In this document: in pieces, positions 35,008-43,613 of the stretch
How the letters are laid out: the number at the start of each line of letters is the position of its first letter
Numbering within the stretch: position 1 is the first letter of the stretch
Assembly: GCA_027487695.1 (NCBI GenBank)
Contig: JAIYDB010000003.1
Span: 1 to 43,717 of the forward strand
DNA length: 43,717 bases
Reading direction: 5' to 3'
Origin: Cytophagaceae bacterium
GTDB lineage: Bacteria > Bacteroidota > Bacteroidia > Cytophagales > Flexibacteraceae
Made by a program: the position numbers and the translations under genes
The notes under the pieces: model-generated
What the model saw: the letters and a program-made list of their open reading frames with translations, nothing else
What the model was told of the DNA's origin: nothing
The model's database searches: none

Positions 35008-35067
35008 GGTTTTTCAACATTTCAATTCCTGTATCGTTCCTATATTTACACAGTAAAAACTCTATCG

Positions 35068-36144
35068 TTGCAAAATTATTATCAAATTCTTGGTGTAAGC
35101 GTTTCTGCCACAGAGGCAGAAATAAAAGCAGCTTTTAAAAAACTAGCTAAAGTTTATCACCCAGATAGAAACCCTGGTTCTAAGTTTCACGAAGAGCATT
35201 ACAAAACCATTACCGAGGCATACGAAAATCTGGTAGATAGCGAAAAGCGAACTATCTATGATTTAAAATATGTATTCGGATTAATGGACGAAAGCAGGCC
35301 TACTGGTCCACGTCCAGCCCCTTCTACTGCTCCCCCACCCCACGTTTATCGTGGTGCCCAAGCAGGCAGACCACAATACCGACAACGAGAAACCCAAGCT
35401 GAACCAGCTGCCGATATTAAGGGTGAAGGATTTTCTAGCTTTCAGAAGGTAGGTAATGTTGTGCTAGTGGTGGCTGCACTCATAATGTTAGGTTTGTGGT
35501 TGTATTCCCTTAGAAGCAGATACAGTGCAGAGCAAGCCTTATTAAAGGGTAATTTAGAACTAGCACTTTCATATGACAGTACCAACTTTAAGGTATTATA
35601 TGACCTTGCCAGAAGAAAAATAAATCAAAATAAGCCCGATGAAGCCTTAACTTATTTGAATAAGGCCATTTATCATAGTCCTAACCCTATGCCGGGGCTA
35701 CATTATGCTAGAGGCAATTTATTTCTAGCCAAAGAAAAACATAAAGAAGCCTTCAACGATTTCATCATCGTAAGTCAAATAGAACCAAAAGCCGATAGAA
35801 TTTGGCAAATACTTGGCGATATAGCCTTATTGCATTTAAAAGATTACGATAAGGCTGATGAATACTTTTCTAAGGGAATAGAAATAGATCCTTATTCTTA
35901 TGAATGTTATTTAGGAAAAGGAGTAGCTGCCTATAATTCTGGTAAATATGAAGCTGGAATTGAGTCATTCAATCAGGCAGCAAATATCAGTATGAACCAC
36001 CCAGAAATTTATTACTTTCGTGCTTACTGCAAGGCAGAAACAAAAGATACCGAAGGTGCTTGTGCCGATTTCCGATTAGCATTGGATTTAGGCTATATGA
36101 AGGCACAAGAAGGTATTGATTCTCTTTGTACACCCACCTACTAA
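35068..36144 (+). CDS. Membrane-anchored J-domain protein with TPR repeats
   Basis: A 358-residue protein starting at TTG (YYQILGV follows at once, so the J-domain fixes the start). J-domain 1-67 with the HPD motif (VYHPDRNPG); a Pro-rich linker (about 77-105); one TM helix (about 128-146, VGNVVLVVAALIMLGLWLYSL); then four or five TPR repeats to the end (LKGNLELALSYDSTNFKVLYDLA, AYYNSGKYEAGIESFNQA-type). The J-domain should stimulate DnaK in the cytoplasm while the TPR part lies across the membrane in the periplasm. That makes it a link between sides, or else the TPR is a platform for client docking. 60 bp after recN. Confidence 0.85.
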   Translation: MQNYYQILGVSVSATEAEIKAAFKKLAKVYHPDRNPGSKFHEEHYKTITEAYENLVDSEKRTIYDLKYVFGLMDESRPTGPRPAPSTAPPPHVYRGAQAGRPQYRQRETQAEPAADIKGEGFSSFQKVGNVVLVVAALIMLGLWLYSLRSRYSAEQALLKGNLELALSYDSTNFKVLYDLARRKINQNKPDEALTYLNKAIYHSPNPMPGLHYARGNLFLAKEKHKEAFNDFIIVSQIEPKADRIWQILGDIALLHLKDYDKADEYFSKGIEIDPYSYECYLGKGVAAYNSGKYEAGIESFNQAANISMNHPEIYYFRAYCKAETKDTEGACADFRLALDLGYMKAQEGIDSLCTPTY

Positions 36145-36153
36145 TACACACCG

Positions 36154-36777
36154 ATGACCCATTCTTCTCTTGACCCACGTTTTCAACGTCTTGAATTAAA
36201 CTACGATGAGAGTAAACCTCATCAATCTGCCAACCAAGACCAGTTTATCACTTTTGAAGCTTTTCAGTTAGTTAAAGCCAATAAACCTTTTGAGCACGTT
36301 GGTATAGTTCACGCTCCAGATAGAGATATTGCCTTCCTTTTTGCAAAAGAACAATACTCCAGAAGAGGCAATGAATGTTTGGCAATGGCCATTGTAAGTT
36401 CATCTGATATTACCTTAAGCCATACTACCGAAGGAAAAGTAAACGTAATGGATAGCTTACCAGAAGCTACCATTTCAGATACTGATGTAGCGGAAACTTG
36501 GGCAGTTTTCGGTTTAAAGAAAAGAGGTAAGCACCATATTATGCTGGGTGAAGTTACCGCCCTTTCAGCTTCAGATGCATTTTTAAAGGCAAAGGAATTG
36601 TATTATTCAACTCCTATGGTAAACTTATGGGCTTGTAAAAAATCGGCCTTATTATTTACCGATCAAGATGATCAAGATATGTGGAATACCTTGAATGATA
36701 AAAAATACAGGGATGCCATCGCCTATAAAAGTGCAGATAAAATAAACGCTTACTTAGCATCGCAGAAAAACCAATAG
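36154..36777 (+). CDS. Protein with two tandem PaaB-like modules
   Basis: 207 residues. Two copies of the PaaB pattern are visible: residues about 33-85 (FEAFQLVKANKPFEHVGIVHAPDRDIAFLFAKEQYSRR..) and about 114-166 (WAVFGLKKRGKHHIMLGEVTALSASDAFLKAKELYYST..). PaaB is a small (about 95 aa) structural subunit of the phenylacetyl-CoA epoxidase PaaABCE. No PaaA, C, D or E gene is nearby, so this duplicated form likely has another partner. It starts 9 bp after the DnaJ-TPR stop. Its stop codon lies inside a hairpin shared with the convergent dioxygenase gene. Confidence 0.72.
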   Translation: MTHSSLDPRFQRLELNYDESKPHQSANQDQFITFEAFQLVKANKPFEHVGIVHAPDRDIAFLFAKEQYSRRGNECLAMAIVSSSDITLSHTTEGKVNVMDSLPEATISDTDVAETWAVFGLKKRGKHHIMLGEVTALSASDAFLKAKELYYSTPMVNLWACKKSALLFTDQDDQDMWNTLNDKKYRDAIAYKSADKINAYLASQKNQ

Positions 36778-36790
36778 GCTTTTCTGCGAT
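36759..36790. terminator. Bidirectional hairpin between convergent genes
   Basis: Perfect 11-bp arms atcgcagaaaa (36759-36769) and ttttctgcgat (36780-36790) with a 10-nt loop. It overlaps the last codons and stop of the PaaB-like gene and lies 17 bp past the stop of the convergent dioxygenase gene. The T-tract is inside the stem rather than after it, so it may serve both strands. Confidence 0.6.
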
Positions 36791-36806
36791 ATTAAGTGTT
36801 TCGGTT

Positions 36807-37790
36807 TTAGGCTTTATTGGTTTGTTTTAGCATTTCTACTATCCAATCCTTACCCCATTCTTGCATCTCATCGGCATTCCAAAGTTCTGGATAGAATGAA
36901 CGCTTTTGGAATTTCGGAGGCAGGTATTGTTGCCAGTTCGTACCACCAGTAGCAGCAATTACCTCTGGCTCTTTATGCAAATACTGCACTGCTGAACGTA
37001 AGTGCATTAAACGCCAACTAACGTTCATGTGGGTATCAAACTCCTTTAACGCTTGCTTTAAGCTTTCAGTAGTTTTACCCTTTCCTGCTAATTCTTGCCA
37101 ACGCTTCCTAAGGTTTCTTGTTGCGTACTTTTCGCCCATTTCAATAAGCGTATTTGCATACTTCTTTTCGAATTGTAAAAGCGTATAGGTTTTACGTCCT
37201 GTTGCAAGTTCAGTAGCTCCTTGTAACCAATACAAGTGTTTAAACTTATCGGCTATGGTTTCAGCGTCTGCCTGTTTTTCGCTTGGTAAAAGCAGCAAAT
37301 CAAAATCAGTAGCTGCAATTTCAATCATTCTGAATTGAGCCGATTGAAAGCCACTTGCTGGTAACAATGCCATCCTAAACTTTAGGAATTGGTCTTGTTC
37401 CATACCGTGATACATTACGCTAAAGCTATCAATAAGGTGCCTAACATAGTTATTTGCTCTGCGAACACGCATTTCAAATTCCTCAGCACCCAAATCTGAC
37501 TTATCGGCAATTTGTCCTAGTTCAAGCAAAACCAGCTTAAAGTACAATTCAGATATTTGGTGATAAATGATGAATATATTTTCATCAGGAAAATCGGTCC
37601 TTGGGGTTTGCAGGGTAAGCAAAGTATCCAAATGCACGTAATTCCAATAGGAAAGGAAATTAGCGTGGTATAAACCTTCTAAATAGCCAACGAGGTCTTG
37701 ACCAGTGGCAGCGTACTTATCGCCTAATTGGGCTATAAGTTCTTGAATTTTAGCTTCAGTATCGGCAGGACTTGTTGAATTTGGTCTCAT
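36807..37790 (-). CDS. Tryptophan 2,3-dioxygenase family protein
   Basis: 327 residues from the ATG at 37790. A TTG 14 codons upstream would overlap the previous gene, and ATG is preferred. Family motifs: FIIYHQISELYFKLVLLEL (substrate pocket histidine), PASGFQSAQFRMIEI, heme-ligand histidine in WRLMHLRSAVQYL, and TGGTNW near the end, followed by FYPELW. These match the heme enzyme that opens the indole ring of tryptophan to N-formylkynurenine (kynA). It follows the PaaN-like gene by 7 bp, and no kynureninase or formamidase is adjacent. The match is weaker than to canonical KynA (DLRDYLxPASGFQS reads KFRMALLPASGFQS), so the substrate could differ. Confidence 0.78.
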   Translation of the reverse strand: MRPNSTSPADTEAKIQELIAQLGDKYAATGQDLVGYLEGLYHANFLSYWNYVHLDTLLTLQTPRTDFPDENIFIIYHQISELYFKLVLLELGQIADKSDLGAEEFEMRVRRANNYVRHLIDSFSVMYHGMEQDQFLKFRMALLPASGFQSAQFRMIEIAATDFDLLLLPSEKQADAETIADKFKHLYWLQGATELATGRKTYTLLQFEKKYANTLIEMGEKYATRNLRKRWQELAGKGKTTESLKQALKEFDTHMNVSWRLMHLRSAVQYLHKEPEVIAATGGTNWQQYLPPKFQKRSFYPELWNADEMQEWGKDWIVEMLKQTNKA

Positions 37791-37797
37791 CAATAGC

Positions 37798-39465
37798 TTA
37801 TGATTTTGGGGCAGCTGGTTCTCTGAAACCAACCCAAGTAAAACGCTTAATTACATATTCCGGATTGGTAAAGCTTGCATTACCAGCAGGATTGCCACCT
37901 GTTACGTGGAAATCGGAGAAAGTGGCATTCTGGTTTACATAAATACCGCCAGTTAAGTTAAACGATACAGGAGTGTAGGCTTCTGCCATTTCATCCGTAA
38001 TCATTTCTTTAACATCTGCAGAAGTGGTATAAGCACCACAGCTAATTGCACCGTGGGTTAATGCCATTTCCTTAGCAAGAGCTACGCTGTGGGTGGTATC
38101 ATTAGTTTCTATTACGAAAGCAATTGGGCCAAATAATTCTTGGCTAAACAAGCTTTCTTTATCGGCACTTACTTTCATAATTACTGGAGCCGCCAATCTT
38201 GCATTTGCAAACATAGGATTAGCTAACTCTCTGGTTGGCAATACGATTTCTGCACCTAGGTCTGCCGCCTTTTGAACTCTTGCTGCGGTAGCAGGATTTT
38301 GAATTGCACCTATAATATGCGGACCAGCCTTCGGGTTATCAATTAAAGCAGTAACCGCATTTGCTAAACGTGTAGCAAAATCTGAAGTACTCACTATACC
38401 ATCCTTGGTTTGGATACCCTCTTTCTTTATGAAGAAGTTTTGAGGAGCAGTACACATCTGACCGCTATATAAACTCAATGAAAATGCTAGGTTGTTAAGC
38501 ACTGCATCAAGATCATCTACACTATCAATAATGATAGAGTTAACTCCTGCCTTTTCAGTAAAGGTAGTTTTGCCAGCAAGGCTTTCTACGTAATTTCCGA
38601 AAGTGGTACCACCAGTGTAATCAACTAGTTTAACAGCTGGGTTTTCAATCAATTCTTTAGTGATTGGCTTGGCGGCAACATCAGTACCTAACTGACATAT
38701 ATCTGCTGAAAAACCATTAGCTAATAATGCCTTTTGAATACACTCAACCACAATAGCAATTGGTAATACCGCCATAGGGTGAGGCTTAACAATGGTAGGG
38801 TTACCTGTAATTAAGCTTGCATATAGACCAGGAACTGTGTTCCAAGTAGGGAAAGTAGAGCAGCCAATAACCACTGCAACGCCCTTAGGAACTGCACGCC
38901 AAGATTTATTAAGCGTAATGCTGTATTTGCCCATTGGCTTTTCCCATTCTGTGGTAGCTGGGAAACGATTTAGTTCTTCATAGCCCATAGCCACTGCTTC
39001 TAAAGCTCTATCAGCTGCGTGCGGACCACTTGCCTGAAAGCTCATCATATAAGCCTGACCAGTGGTGTGCATAGTGGCATAAGCTATTTGGAAGAAATTA
39101 TCTTTAAATAATTCTAATGAATGTAGAAGCACATTAGCTCGCTCATCGGCAGTTGCTTTGCCCCAAGAACGCTTCACTGCACTAGCCTTTTCAACCAATT
39201 CAGCAGGGGTAAATAAAGGATAATTGATACCTAAACTTTCTCCAGTATATGGAGAAACCTCGTCGCCTCCATGCTGGGTTGAAGATTGAGCTAATCCGGT
39301 AAAAGGCTTACTTAGTGCTGCTTCAAAAGCTGCTTTACCATCGGCATCAGCAGTTTCGCCATAAATGGCAGGTGCAGGATGCTCAGGATAGGCTGCGTAA
39401 AATTTTCTTGAATATATGGCTGCGATGGCCTTATTTAAAAAGTCTTTTCTTTGTTCGCTTAACAT
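37798..39465 (-). CDS. paaN: PaaN-like aldehyde dehydrogenase
   Basis: A 555-residue NAD(P)-dependent aldehyde dehydrogenase fold. The N-terminal extension (1-90), with SPYTGESLGINYP, marks the PaaN subgroup. Seen: VVIGCSTFPTWNTVPGLYASLITGNPTIVKPHP (cofactor binding), VDYTGGTTFGNYV, catalytic cysteine in SGQMCTAPQN, and FSQELFGPIAFVIE. There is no C-terminal MaoC-like hydratase domain, so it is not the full PaaZ. PaaN-type enzymes oxidise semialdehydes in phenylacetate catabolism (family knowledge). Here it is paired with a tryptophan dioxygenase-like gene, which hints at aromatic amino acid breakdown. Confidence 0.85.
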   Translation of the reverse strand: MLSEQRKDFLNKAIAAIYSRKFYAAYPEHPAPAIYGETADADGKAAFEAALSKPFTGLAQSSTQHGGDEVSPYTGESLGINYPLFTPAELVEKASAVKRSWGKATADERANVLLHSLELFKDNFFQIAYATMHTTGQAYMMSFQASGPHAADRALEAVAMGYEELNRFPATTEWEKPMGKYSITLNKSWRAVPKGVAVVIGCSTFPTWNTVPGLYASLITGNPTIVKPHPMAVLPIAIVVECIQKALLANGFSADICQLGTDVAAKPITKELIENPAVKLVDYTGGTTFGNYVESLAGKTTFTEKAGVNSIIIDSVDDLDAVLNNLAFSLSLYSGQMCTAPQNFFIKKEGIQTKDGIVSTSDFATRLANAVTALIDNPKAGPHIIGAIQNPATAARVQKAADLGAEIVLPTRELANPMFANARLAAPVIMKVSADKESLFSQELFGPIAFVIETNDTTHSVALAKEMALTHGAISCGAYTTSADVKEMITDEMAEAYTPVSFNLTGGIYVNQNATFSDFHVTGGNPAGNASFTNPEYVIKRFTWVGFREPAAPKS

Positions 39466-39576
39466 TTTTTAAAGCTATAAGGTGTATTTGAGGTTTCAGA
39501 TTCTTAGGCTGAAAGTTAAGTAATAATAGGCTTTTAACCTTAATCAAACTTGGTTTTGATGCAATTTTAATAAACC

Positions 39577-40824
39577 TTAGCTTGGTAAAATATGACCATA
39601 ATCAGCCAATGCACTTACAGTGGCTTCTGTTTTTAAGCAGGCTTCTTCCCATTCTTCTAAAGGATCAGAATCCCAGGTGATTGCCCCTCCAGCGTACCAG
39701 CAAAGTTCTTTGCTTTTGCTATCATAAAATAGTGAGCGGATAACCACGTTCCAATCAGCCTCTTGGTTTGGCAAGCAATAGCCTATAGTTCCGCTAAATG
39801 GTCCTCTTTTAAAGTTTTCTAACTCATCAATCAGTTGCATTGCCCTTATTTTGGGTGCCCCAGTCATGCTTCCCATAGGAAATGTAACTGAAAGAATCTC
39901 TTTAAAACTGGTTTCAGGTTTTATTTCAGAGGTTATGGTGCTTATCATCTGATGCACCGTTTTAAAGGAATAAATTCCGAAAAGTTCAGGCACTTTAATG
40001 GTACCTAGTTTACTGCAACGTGCTAAATCGTTACGAACCAAATCCACGATCATTACGTTTTCAGCACGTTCTTTTATGCTGGTAAACAAGTTGTTAGCAG
40101 CTAGCTTATCTGCTTCAGCATCGTTCAAATTTCGTTTGGCAGTTCCTTTTATGGGTTGAGAAATAAGCCTATTTTCCGATCTCTTTATAAATCGCTCAGG
40201 CGAATGAGATGATATAAATAAATGCTCAAACTTTACAAAGGCTGCAAAGGGCATTGGATTGCGCTTGCTTTGAAAATGCCAAAAATCTAGCGGACTTTCA
40301 AAATCTGCTGCCTTGGTTCTAAAACCAATACAGTAGTTAAGTTCATATACTTCGCCTTGCCTAATAAACTCCCTAATTGCTTTTACCTTTTCTTCATATT
40401 CGCTTTTGGTAGTGAGCGATTGAGGAGCCTGAAATGTAGGTCTTTTTAGCTTATTTTCTGAAGCTATTAAAGTGGGTAACTTGCCAATTAAAACTGTGAT
40501 TTTCCCATCCTGATAGCTTACCAAAAACTCGGGTTCAAATACCATACATTCCGGAAAGGCAATCAACTGTGAATTTGAAGACTTAAGGTCTTCCAAATGG
40601 TTCTTTAAATCATAACCAAGGTAACCAAAAAGGTAATTCGGTTCACTTTGTACCTGCTCCCATTTGGTAATTGCCTTATTTGATGCAGCTATAAACCATT
40701 GAAACTGTCCGTAAGGATAGCTTTCCGTTTGTCCTTCAGTTATGGTAACATAAGGATATGACTCCACAACGGTATGTTGTAGCGTTCTCCACTGTTCCAA
40801 AGTAAAGGACATTTCAAAAGGCAT
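39577..40824 (-). CDS. pabB: Aminodeoxychorismate synthase component I (PabB-like)
   Basis: 415 residues from the ATG at 40824 (an ATG four codons in is also possible; the upstream TTG is rejected). Chorismate-binding fold: EVYELNYCIGFRT, SHSPERFI, PIKGTAKR with the PabB-type lysine (TrpE has PIAGT), VMIVDLVRNDLARC, FPMGSMTGAPKIRAM, FSGTIGYCLP, WYAGGAITWDSDP, WEEACLKTEA. It makes 4-amino-4-deoxychorismate for folate, with an amidotransferase PabA encoded elsewhere. Shorter at the N-terminus than E. coli PabB. It lies just after the terminator of the upstream zinc-ribbon gene. Confidence 0.9.
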   Translation of the reverse strand: MPFEMSFTLEQWRTLQHTVVESYPYVTITEGQTESYPYGQFQWFIAASNKAITKWEQVQSEPNYLFGYLGYDLKNHLEDLKSSNSQLIAFPECMVFEPEFLVSYQDGKITVLIGKLPTLIASENKLKRPTFQAPQSLTTKSEYEEKVKAIREFIRQGEVYELNYCIGFRTKAADFESPLDFWHFQSKRNPMPFAAFVKFEHLFISSHSPERFIKRSENRLISQPIKGTAKRNLNDAEADKLAANNLFTSIKERAENVMIVDLVRNDLARCSKLGTIKVPELFGIYSFKTVHQMISTITSEIKPETSFKEILSVTFPMGSMTGAPKIRAMQLIDELENFKRGPFSGTIGYCLPNQEADWNVVIRSLFYDSKSKELCWYAGGAITWDSDPLEEWEEACLKTEATVSALADYGHILPS

Positions 40825-40831
40825 ATTGAAC

Positions 40832-40855
40832 AAAAAAAGAGGCTTGCGCCTCTTT
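40832..40855 (-). terminator. Terminator between zinc-ribbon gene and pabB
   Basis: On the minus strand: AAAGAGGC, loop GCAA, GCCTCTTT, then four more Ts. It lies 20 bp after the zinc-ribbon stop and ends only 8 bp before the pabB ATG at 40824. Confidence 0.85.
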
Positions 40856-40875
40856 AAATATGTTGTTTGGCAAAC

Positions 40876-41712
40876 TTATTCTGTTGCAGAAGCAGCAGCG
40901 GCAGCAGCCATAGCGGCAACAGCAGCAGCAGAAGCAGCAGCGGCGGCAGCGGCAGCACCACGACCACGTACTGGAGCCTCAACTTCAGCAAGTTGTTCTA
41001 CGTCGGCTAGGATACGACCGCAATGTTCGCAAACTATAATTTTCTTTTTCTCTCTGATATCGGCTTGTCTTTGAGGAGGTACCACGTTAAAGCAACCACC
41101 ACAAGCACCTCTTCGTACATTAACAACAGCTAAACCGTTGCTAGCGTTGTTACGCAATCTGTTGTATGAAAACAGTAAACGCTCATCAATGTGACCAGCA
41201 GCTTCTTCACGCTTTACCTTTAAGGTATCTTCATCGGTTTGGCTTTCTTTAATAAGCACTTCCAATTCAGCTTTCTTACTAGTAAGGTCTTTCGAACGCT
41301 CGCTTATGATGTTACGAACCGCTTCAATTTCCTTTTCGCGGGCTTCAATTTTTACGTTGCTTTCCTTGATTTTCTTTTCATAAAGCTGAATATCAAGTTC
41401 AAGGGTTTCAATTTCCTTTTCTATTGCCTCGTATTCACGGTTGTTCTTTACGTTTTGCAATTGCTCTTTGTAACGAGCAATTAACTTATCAGAATCCTTG
41501 ATTTTGGTTTTAGTGGCACTATTTTCATCCTTAATGCCAGAAATTTCGCTTTGGAATTTGCTTACTCTAGTATCGTAGCCTGCAAGTTCATCTTCTAAAT
41601 CTTGCACCTCCATAGGTAAATCGCCACGAACTTTGGTTATCTCATCAACTTGTGAATCAATAGATTGAAGGTTAACCAACAACTCTAATTTTTGTGCTAC
41701 GCTTATTTCCAT
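40876..41712 (-). CDS. Coiled-coil protein with C4 zinc ribbon and poly-alanine tail
   Basis: 278 residues. A long coiled coil (about 5-180) is followed by a zf-RING_7/C4-type zinc ribbon (about 200-240): GACGGCFNVVPPQ and CEHCGRIL supply the four cysteines. Homologues are found next to nif3-like genes in many bacteria and are suggested to bind nucleic acid or assist translation; the role is not settled. Its ATG overlaps the Nif3-like stop by 1 bp (TAATG). Odd: after VRGRG the last 26 residues are almost all alanine (about 20 Ala, interrupted by S, V, M, T), coded by a GCN-repeat stretch at 40879-40960 (plus strand reads gca/gcg/gct-type triplets). Confidence 0.85.
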   Translation of the reverse strand: MEISVAQKLELLVNLQSIDSQVDEITKVRGDLPMEVQDLEDELAGYDTRVSKFQSEISGIKDENSATKTKIKDSDKLIARYKEQLQNVKNNREYEAIEKEIETLELDIQLYEKKIKESNVKIEAREKEIEAVRNIISERSKDLTSKKAELEVLIKESQTDEDTLKVKREEAAGHIDERLLFSYNRLRNNASNGLAVVNVRRGACGGCFNVVPPQRQADIREKKKIIVCEHCGRILADVEQLAEVEAPVRGRGAAAAAAAASAAAVAAMAAAAAASATE

Positions 41713-42815
41713 TAACGGTACTTTACGGGATTTGTATTTACTTCCGATAAAAGCACCGCAATATTAGCAAATTTTTGGGATAAATGCTCTTGAATTAAAA
41801 GAGGAGTAAACTGTTCGCTTTCAAAATGACCAATATCTACCAAAATTATCTTGCTATCAGCATCAAAAAACTCGTGGTATTTTATATCCGCAGTGATGTA
41901 AACATCAGCTTTGGCAGCTATGGCAGACTTGGTTAAAAACGAGCCGCTTCCACCACATAAAGCAATTCTTTTTACTGATGACTTATTGAGTAAATCAGTA
42001 TGTTTTATAAAAGGCACATTGAAGGCTTCCTTAATCTTTTCCATTAGGTCATCAATAGCAATAGGATTCGGTAACTCCCCTACCATACCAGCTCCGGCAT
42101 CTTGCCAAGTATTATCTAAAGACGTAACTTCATAGGCTACTTCTTCATAAACATGGGCCTTTTTAGCAGCTGCAACTACCTTATTTTCTAGGAATGCAGG
42201 AAAAACTACTGATAGGGCATATTCTTCACCTACCTCTAATTTTCCTATTGAGCCTGTTTCAGGATTAGCCCCCAGTATAGGCTTGTAACTCCCCTGCCCT
42301 AAAACCTTAAAACTACAATGTGAATAGTTGCCTATACTCCCAGCACCAGCTTCGAAAATTGCTGCTTGTACTTGTGTTAAAGCTCGCTCAGGGACGTGCA
42401 CTACTAGTTTTTTAAGTAATCCTTTTTTCGGCTGCAGGATTTGAAGCGTATCTTTTTGTAAACCAAGTCGTTCAGCAAACTTGGCGTTAACTCCTGCTTT
42501 GATATGATCTAAATTGGTATGGATCGCATAAATAGCGATATCGTTCTTGATGGCTAATAGAAGGGTTCGTTCTACGTAATTTTTACCCGTTAGGCTTTTT
42601 ATTCCTTTAAATAGGATAGGATGATGGGCTACAATTAAGTTACAATTACGCTTAATAGCCTCGTTTACAGTAGCTTCAATACAATCTAAAGAAAGTAAAA
42701 TACCCGAAATTTCAGCAGCTGGGTTGCCTACTAAAAGCCCGACATTGTCGTAATCTTCAGCCAATGCAGGGGGTGCAAAATGTTCTAACTGGGTTATAAT
42801 TTCAGCAATTCTCAT
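41712..42815 (-). CDS. Nif3-like dinuclear metal centre protein (YqfO type)
   Basis: 367 residues, the length of YqfO-type proteins with an inserted CutA-like domain. N-terminal metal site: VGLLVG, VAHHPILFKGIKSL, IYAIHTNLDHI. Inserted domain about 125-230 (VVHVPERALTQVQAAIFEAGAGSIGNYSHCSF). C-terminal metal site: ALCGGSGSFL, ADVYITADIKYHEFFD, DIGHFESEQ. It is a conserved hexameric protein; GTP cyclohydrolase-like activity has been suggested for relatives, but the role is unsettled. First gene of the leftward operon; divergent from the DUF4290 gene across 84 bp. Confidence 0.93.
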   Translation of the reverse strand: MRIAEIITQLEHFAPPALAEDYDNVGLLVGNPAAEISGILLSLDCIEATVNEAIKRNCNLIVAHHPILFKGIKSLTGKNYVERTLLLAIKNDIAIYAIHTNLDHIKAGVNAKFAERLGLQKDTLQILQPKKGLLKKLVVHVPERALTQVQAAIFEAGAGSIGNYSHCSFKVLGQGSYKPILGANPETGSIGKLEVGEEYALSVVFPAFLENKVVAAAKKAHVYEEVAYEVTSLDNTWQDAGAGMVGELPNPIAIDDLMEKIKEAFNVPFIKHTDLLNKSSVKRIALCGGSGSFLTKSAIAAKADVYITADIKYHEFFDADSKIILVDIGHFESEQFTPLLIQEHLSQKFANIAVLLSEVNTNPVKYR

Positions 42816-42899
42816 AAAAGGAGGGTTACATTAGTAGATTTTTGGCAATTTTACACTTTCAAGTTAATAACCTACCAAAGGTTTACATTACATTTTCGG

Positions 42900-43607
42900 A
42901 TGAACGAACGCAAGTTTACTTATTATAACGACTTAGAGGATATTGTTCTGAAAGAATACGGCCGTTATGTACAGGGTTATGTACAGCATATTGCCGCTTT
43001 AGAAGATAGAGATAAGCGTAATCAAATGATTCAGGCCCTTATGGGTTATATCAAAAAAATAAACCCTGCGCTTTCAATTGATACCGAAGAAGACCAACAA
43101 AAACTTTGGGACCACTTACACGCTATCAGTAACTATGAATTGGATATTGATGGTAAGTTCCCGAAGCCTTCGCCTGAAACTAAGAACACCAAGCCTGAGC
43201 GCATCCCTTATCCAACTTACAAGCTAAGGAATAAGCACTACGGTAAAAACTTAGAGCTTTTGGTAGAAAAAGCAACTGAAATAACCGACCCTGAGGAACG
43301 TGAAACAGCTGTTATTTCATTGGGTAAGTTGGTCAAAAACTTTTACAATGCCAGTAATAAAGATAATGTAGAAGATGCCTATATCGTAAACTTACTCGAA
43401 GGAATGAGTAAAGGCGAATTAAGCATTGATGCTGAAAAAGTTAGCGCTGGTAATTTATTTGAAATCACGAAAGACCCTAATAAAATGGGGCATCGGGAAC
43501 GCCAACCAGTAGATAGAATCCCTACTGAAAGAGAGCGTGAAGGCAAAGACCGCGACCGAAGAGATTTCAAACCTGGAAAACGTCAACACTTTAAGAAACG
43601 AAAATAA
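42900..43607 (+). CDS. DUF4290 protein
   Basis: 235 residues, cytosolic. The conserved Bacteroidota DUF4290 region (about 5-185) is helical (YYNDLEDIVLKEYGRYVQGYVQHIA, LWDHLHAISNYELDIDGKFPKP, YGKNLELLVEKATEI). The last 40 residues are highly charged (EREREGKDRDRRDFKPGKRQHFKKRK), suggesting RNA or nucleotide-polymer binding. It precedes murA by 6 bp, an arrangement I recall from many genomes of this phylum, so it may be linked to envelope synthesis. TTACATTTTC just before the ATG resembles a -7 box, which would leave almost no leader. Confidence 0.9.
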   Translation: MNERKFTYYNDLEDIVLKEYGRYVQGYVQHIAALEDRDKRNQMIQALMGYIKKINPALSIDTEEDQQKLWDHLHAISNYELDIDGKFPKPSPETKNTKPERIPYPTYKLRNKHYGKNLELLVEKATEITDPEERETAVISLGKLVKNFYNASNKDNVEDAYIVNLLEGMSKGELSIDAEKVSAGNLFEITKDPNKMGHRERQPVDRIPTEREREGKDRDRRDFKPGKRQHFKKRK

Positions 43608-43613
43608 TAATCA

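Noticed and set aside
39543-39560. Hairpin ATCAAA/TTTGAT after pabB
   Set aside because: Only 6 bp and no T-run; too weak to call a terminator.
40826-41074. Plus-strand frame with alanine runs
   Set aside because: Antisense of the GCN-repeat tail of the zinc-ribbon gene; triplet repeats read as alanine on this strand as well.
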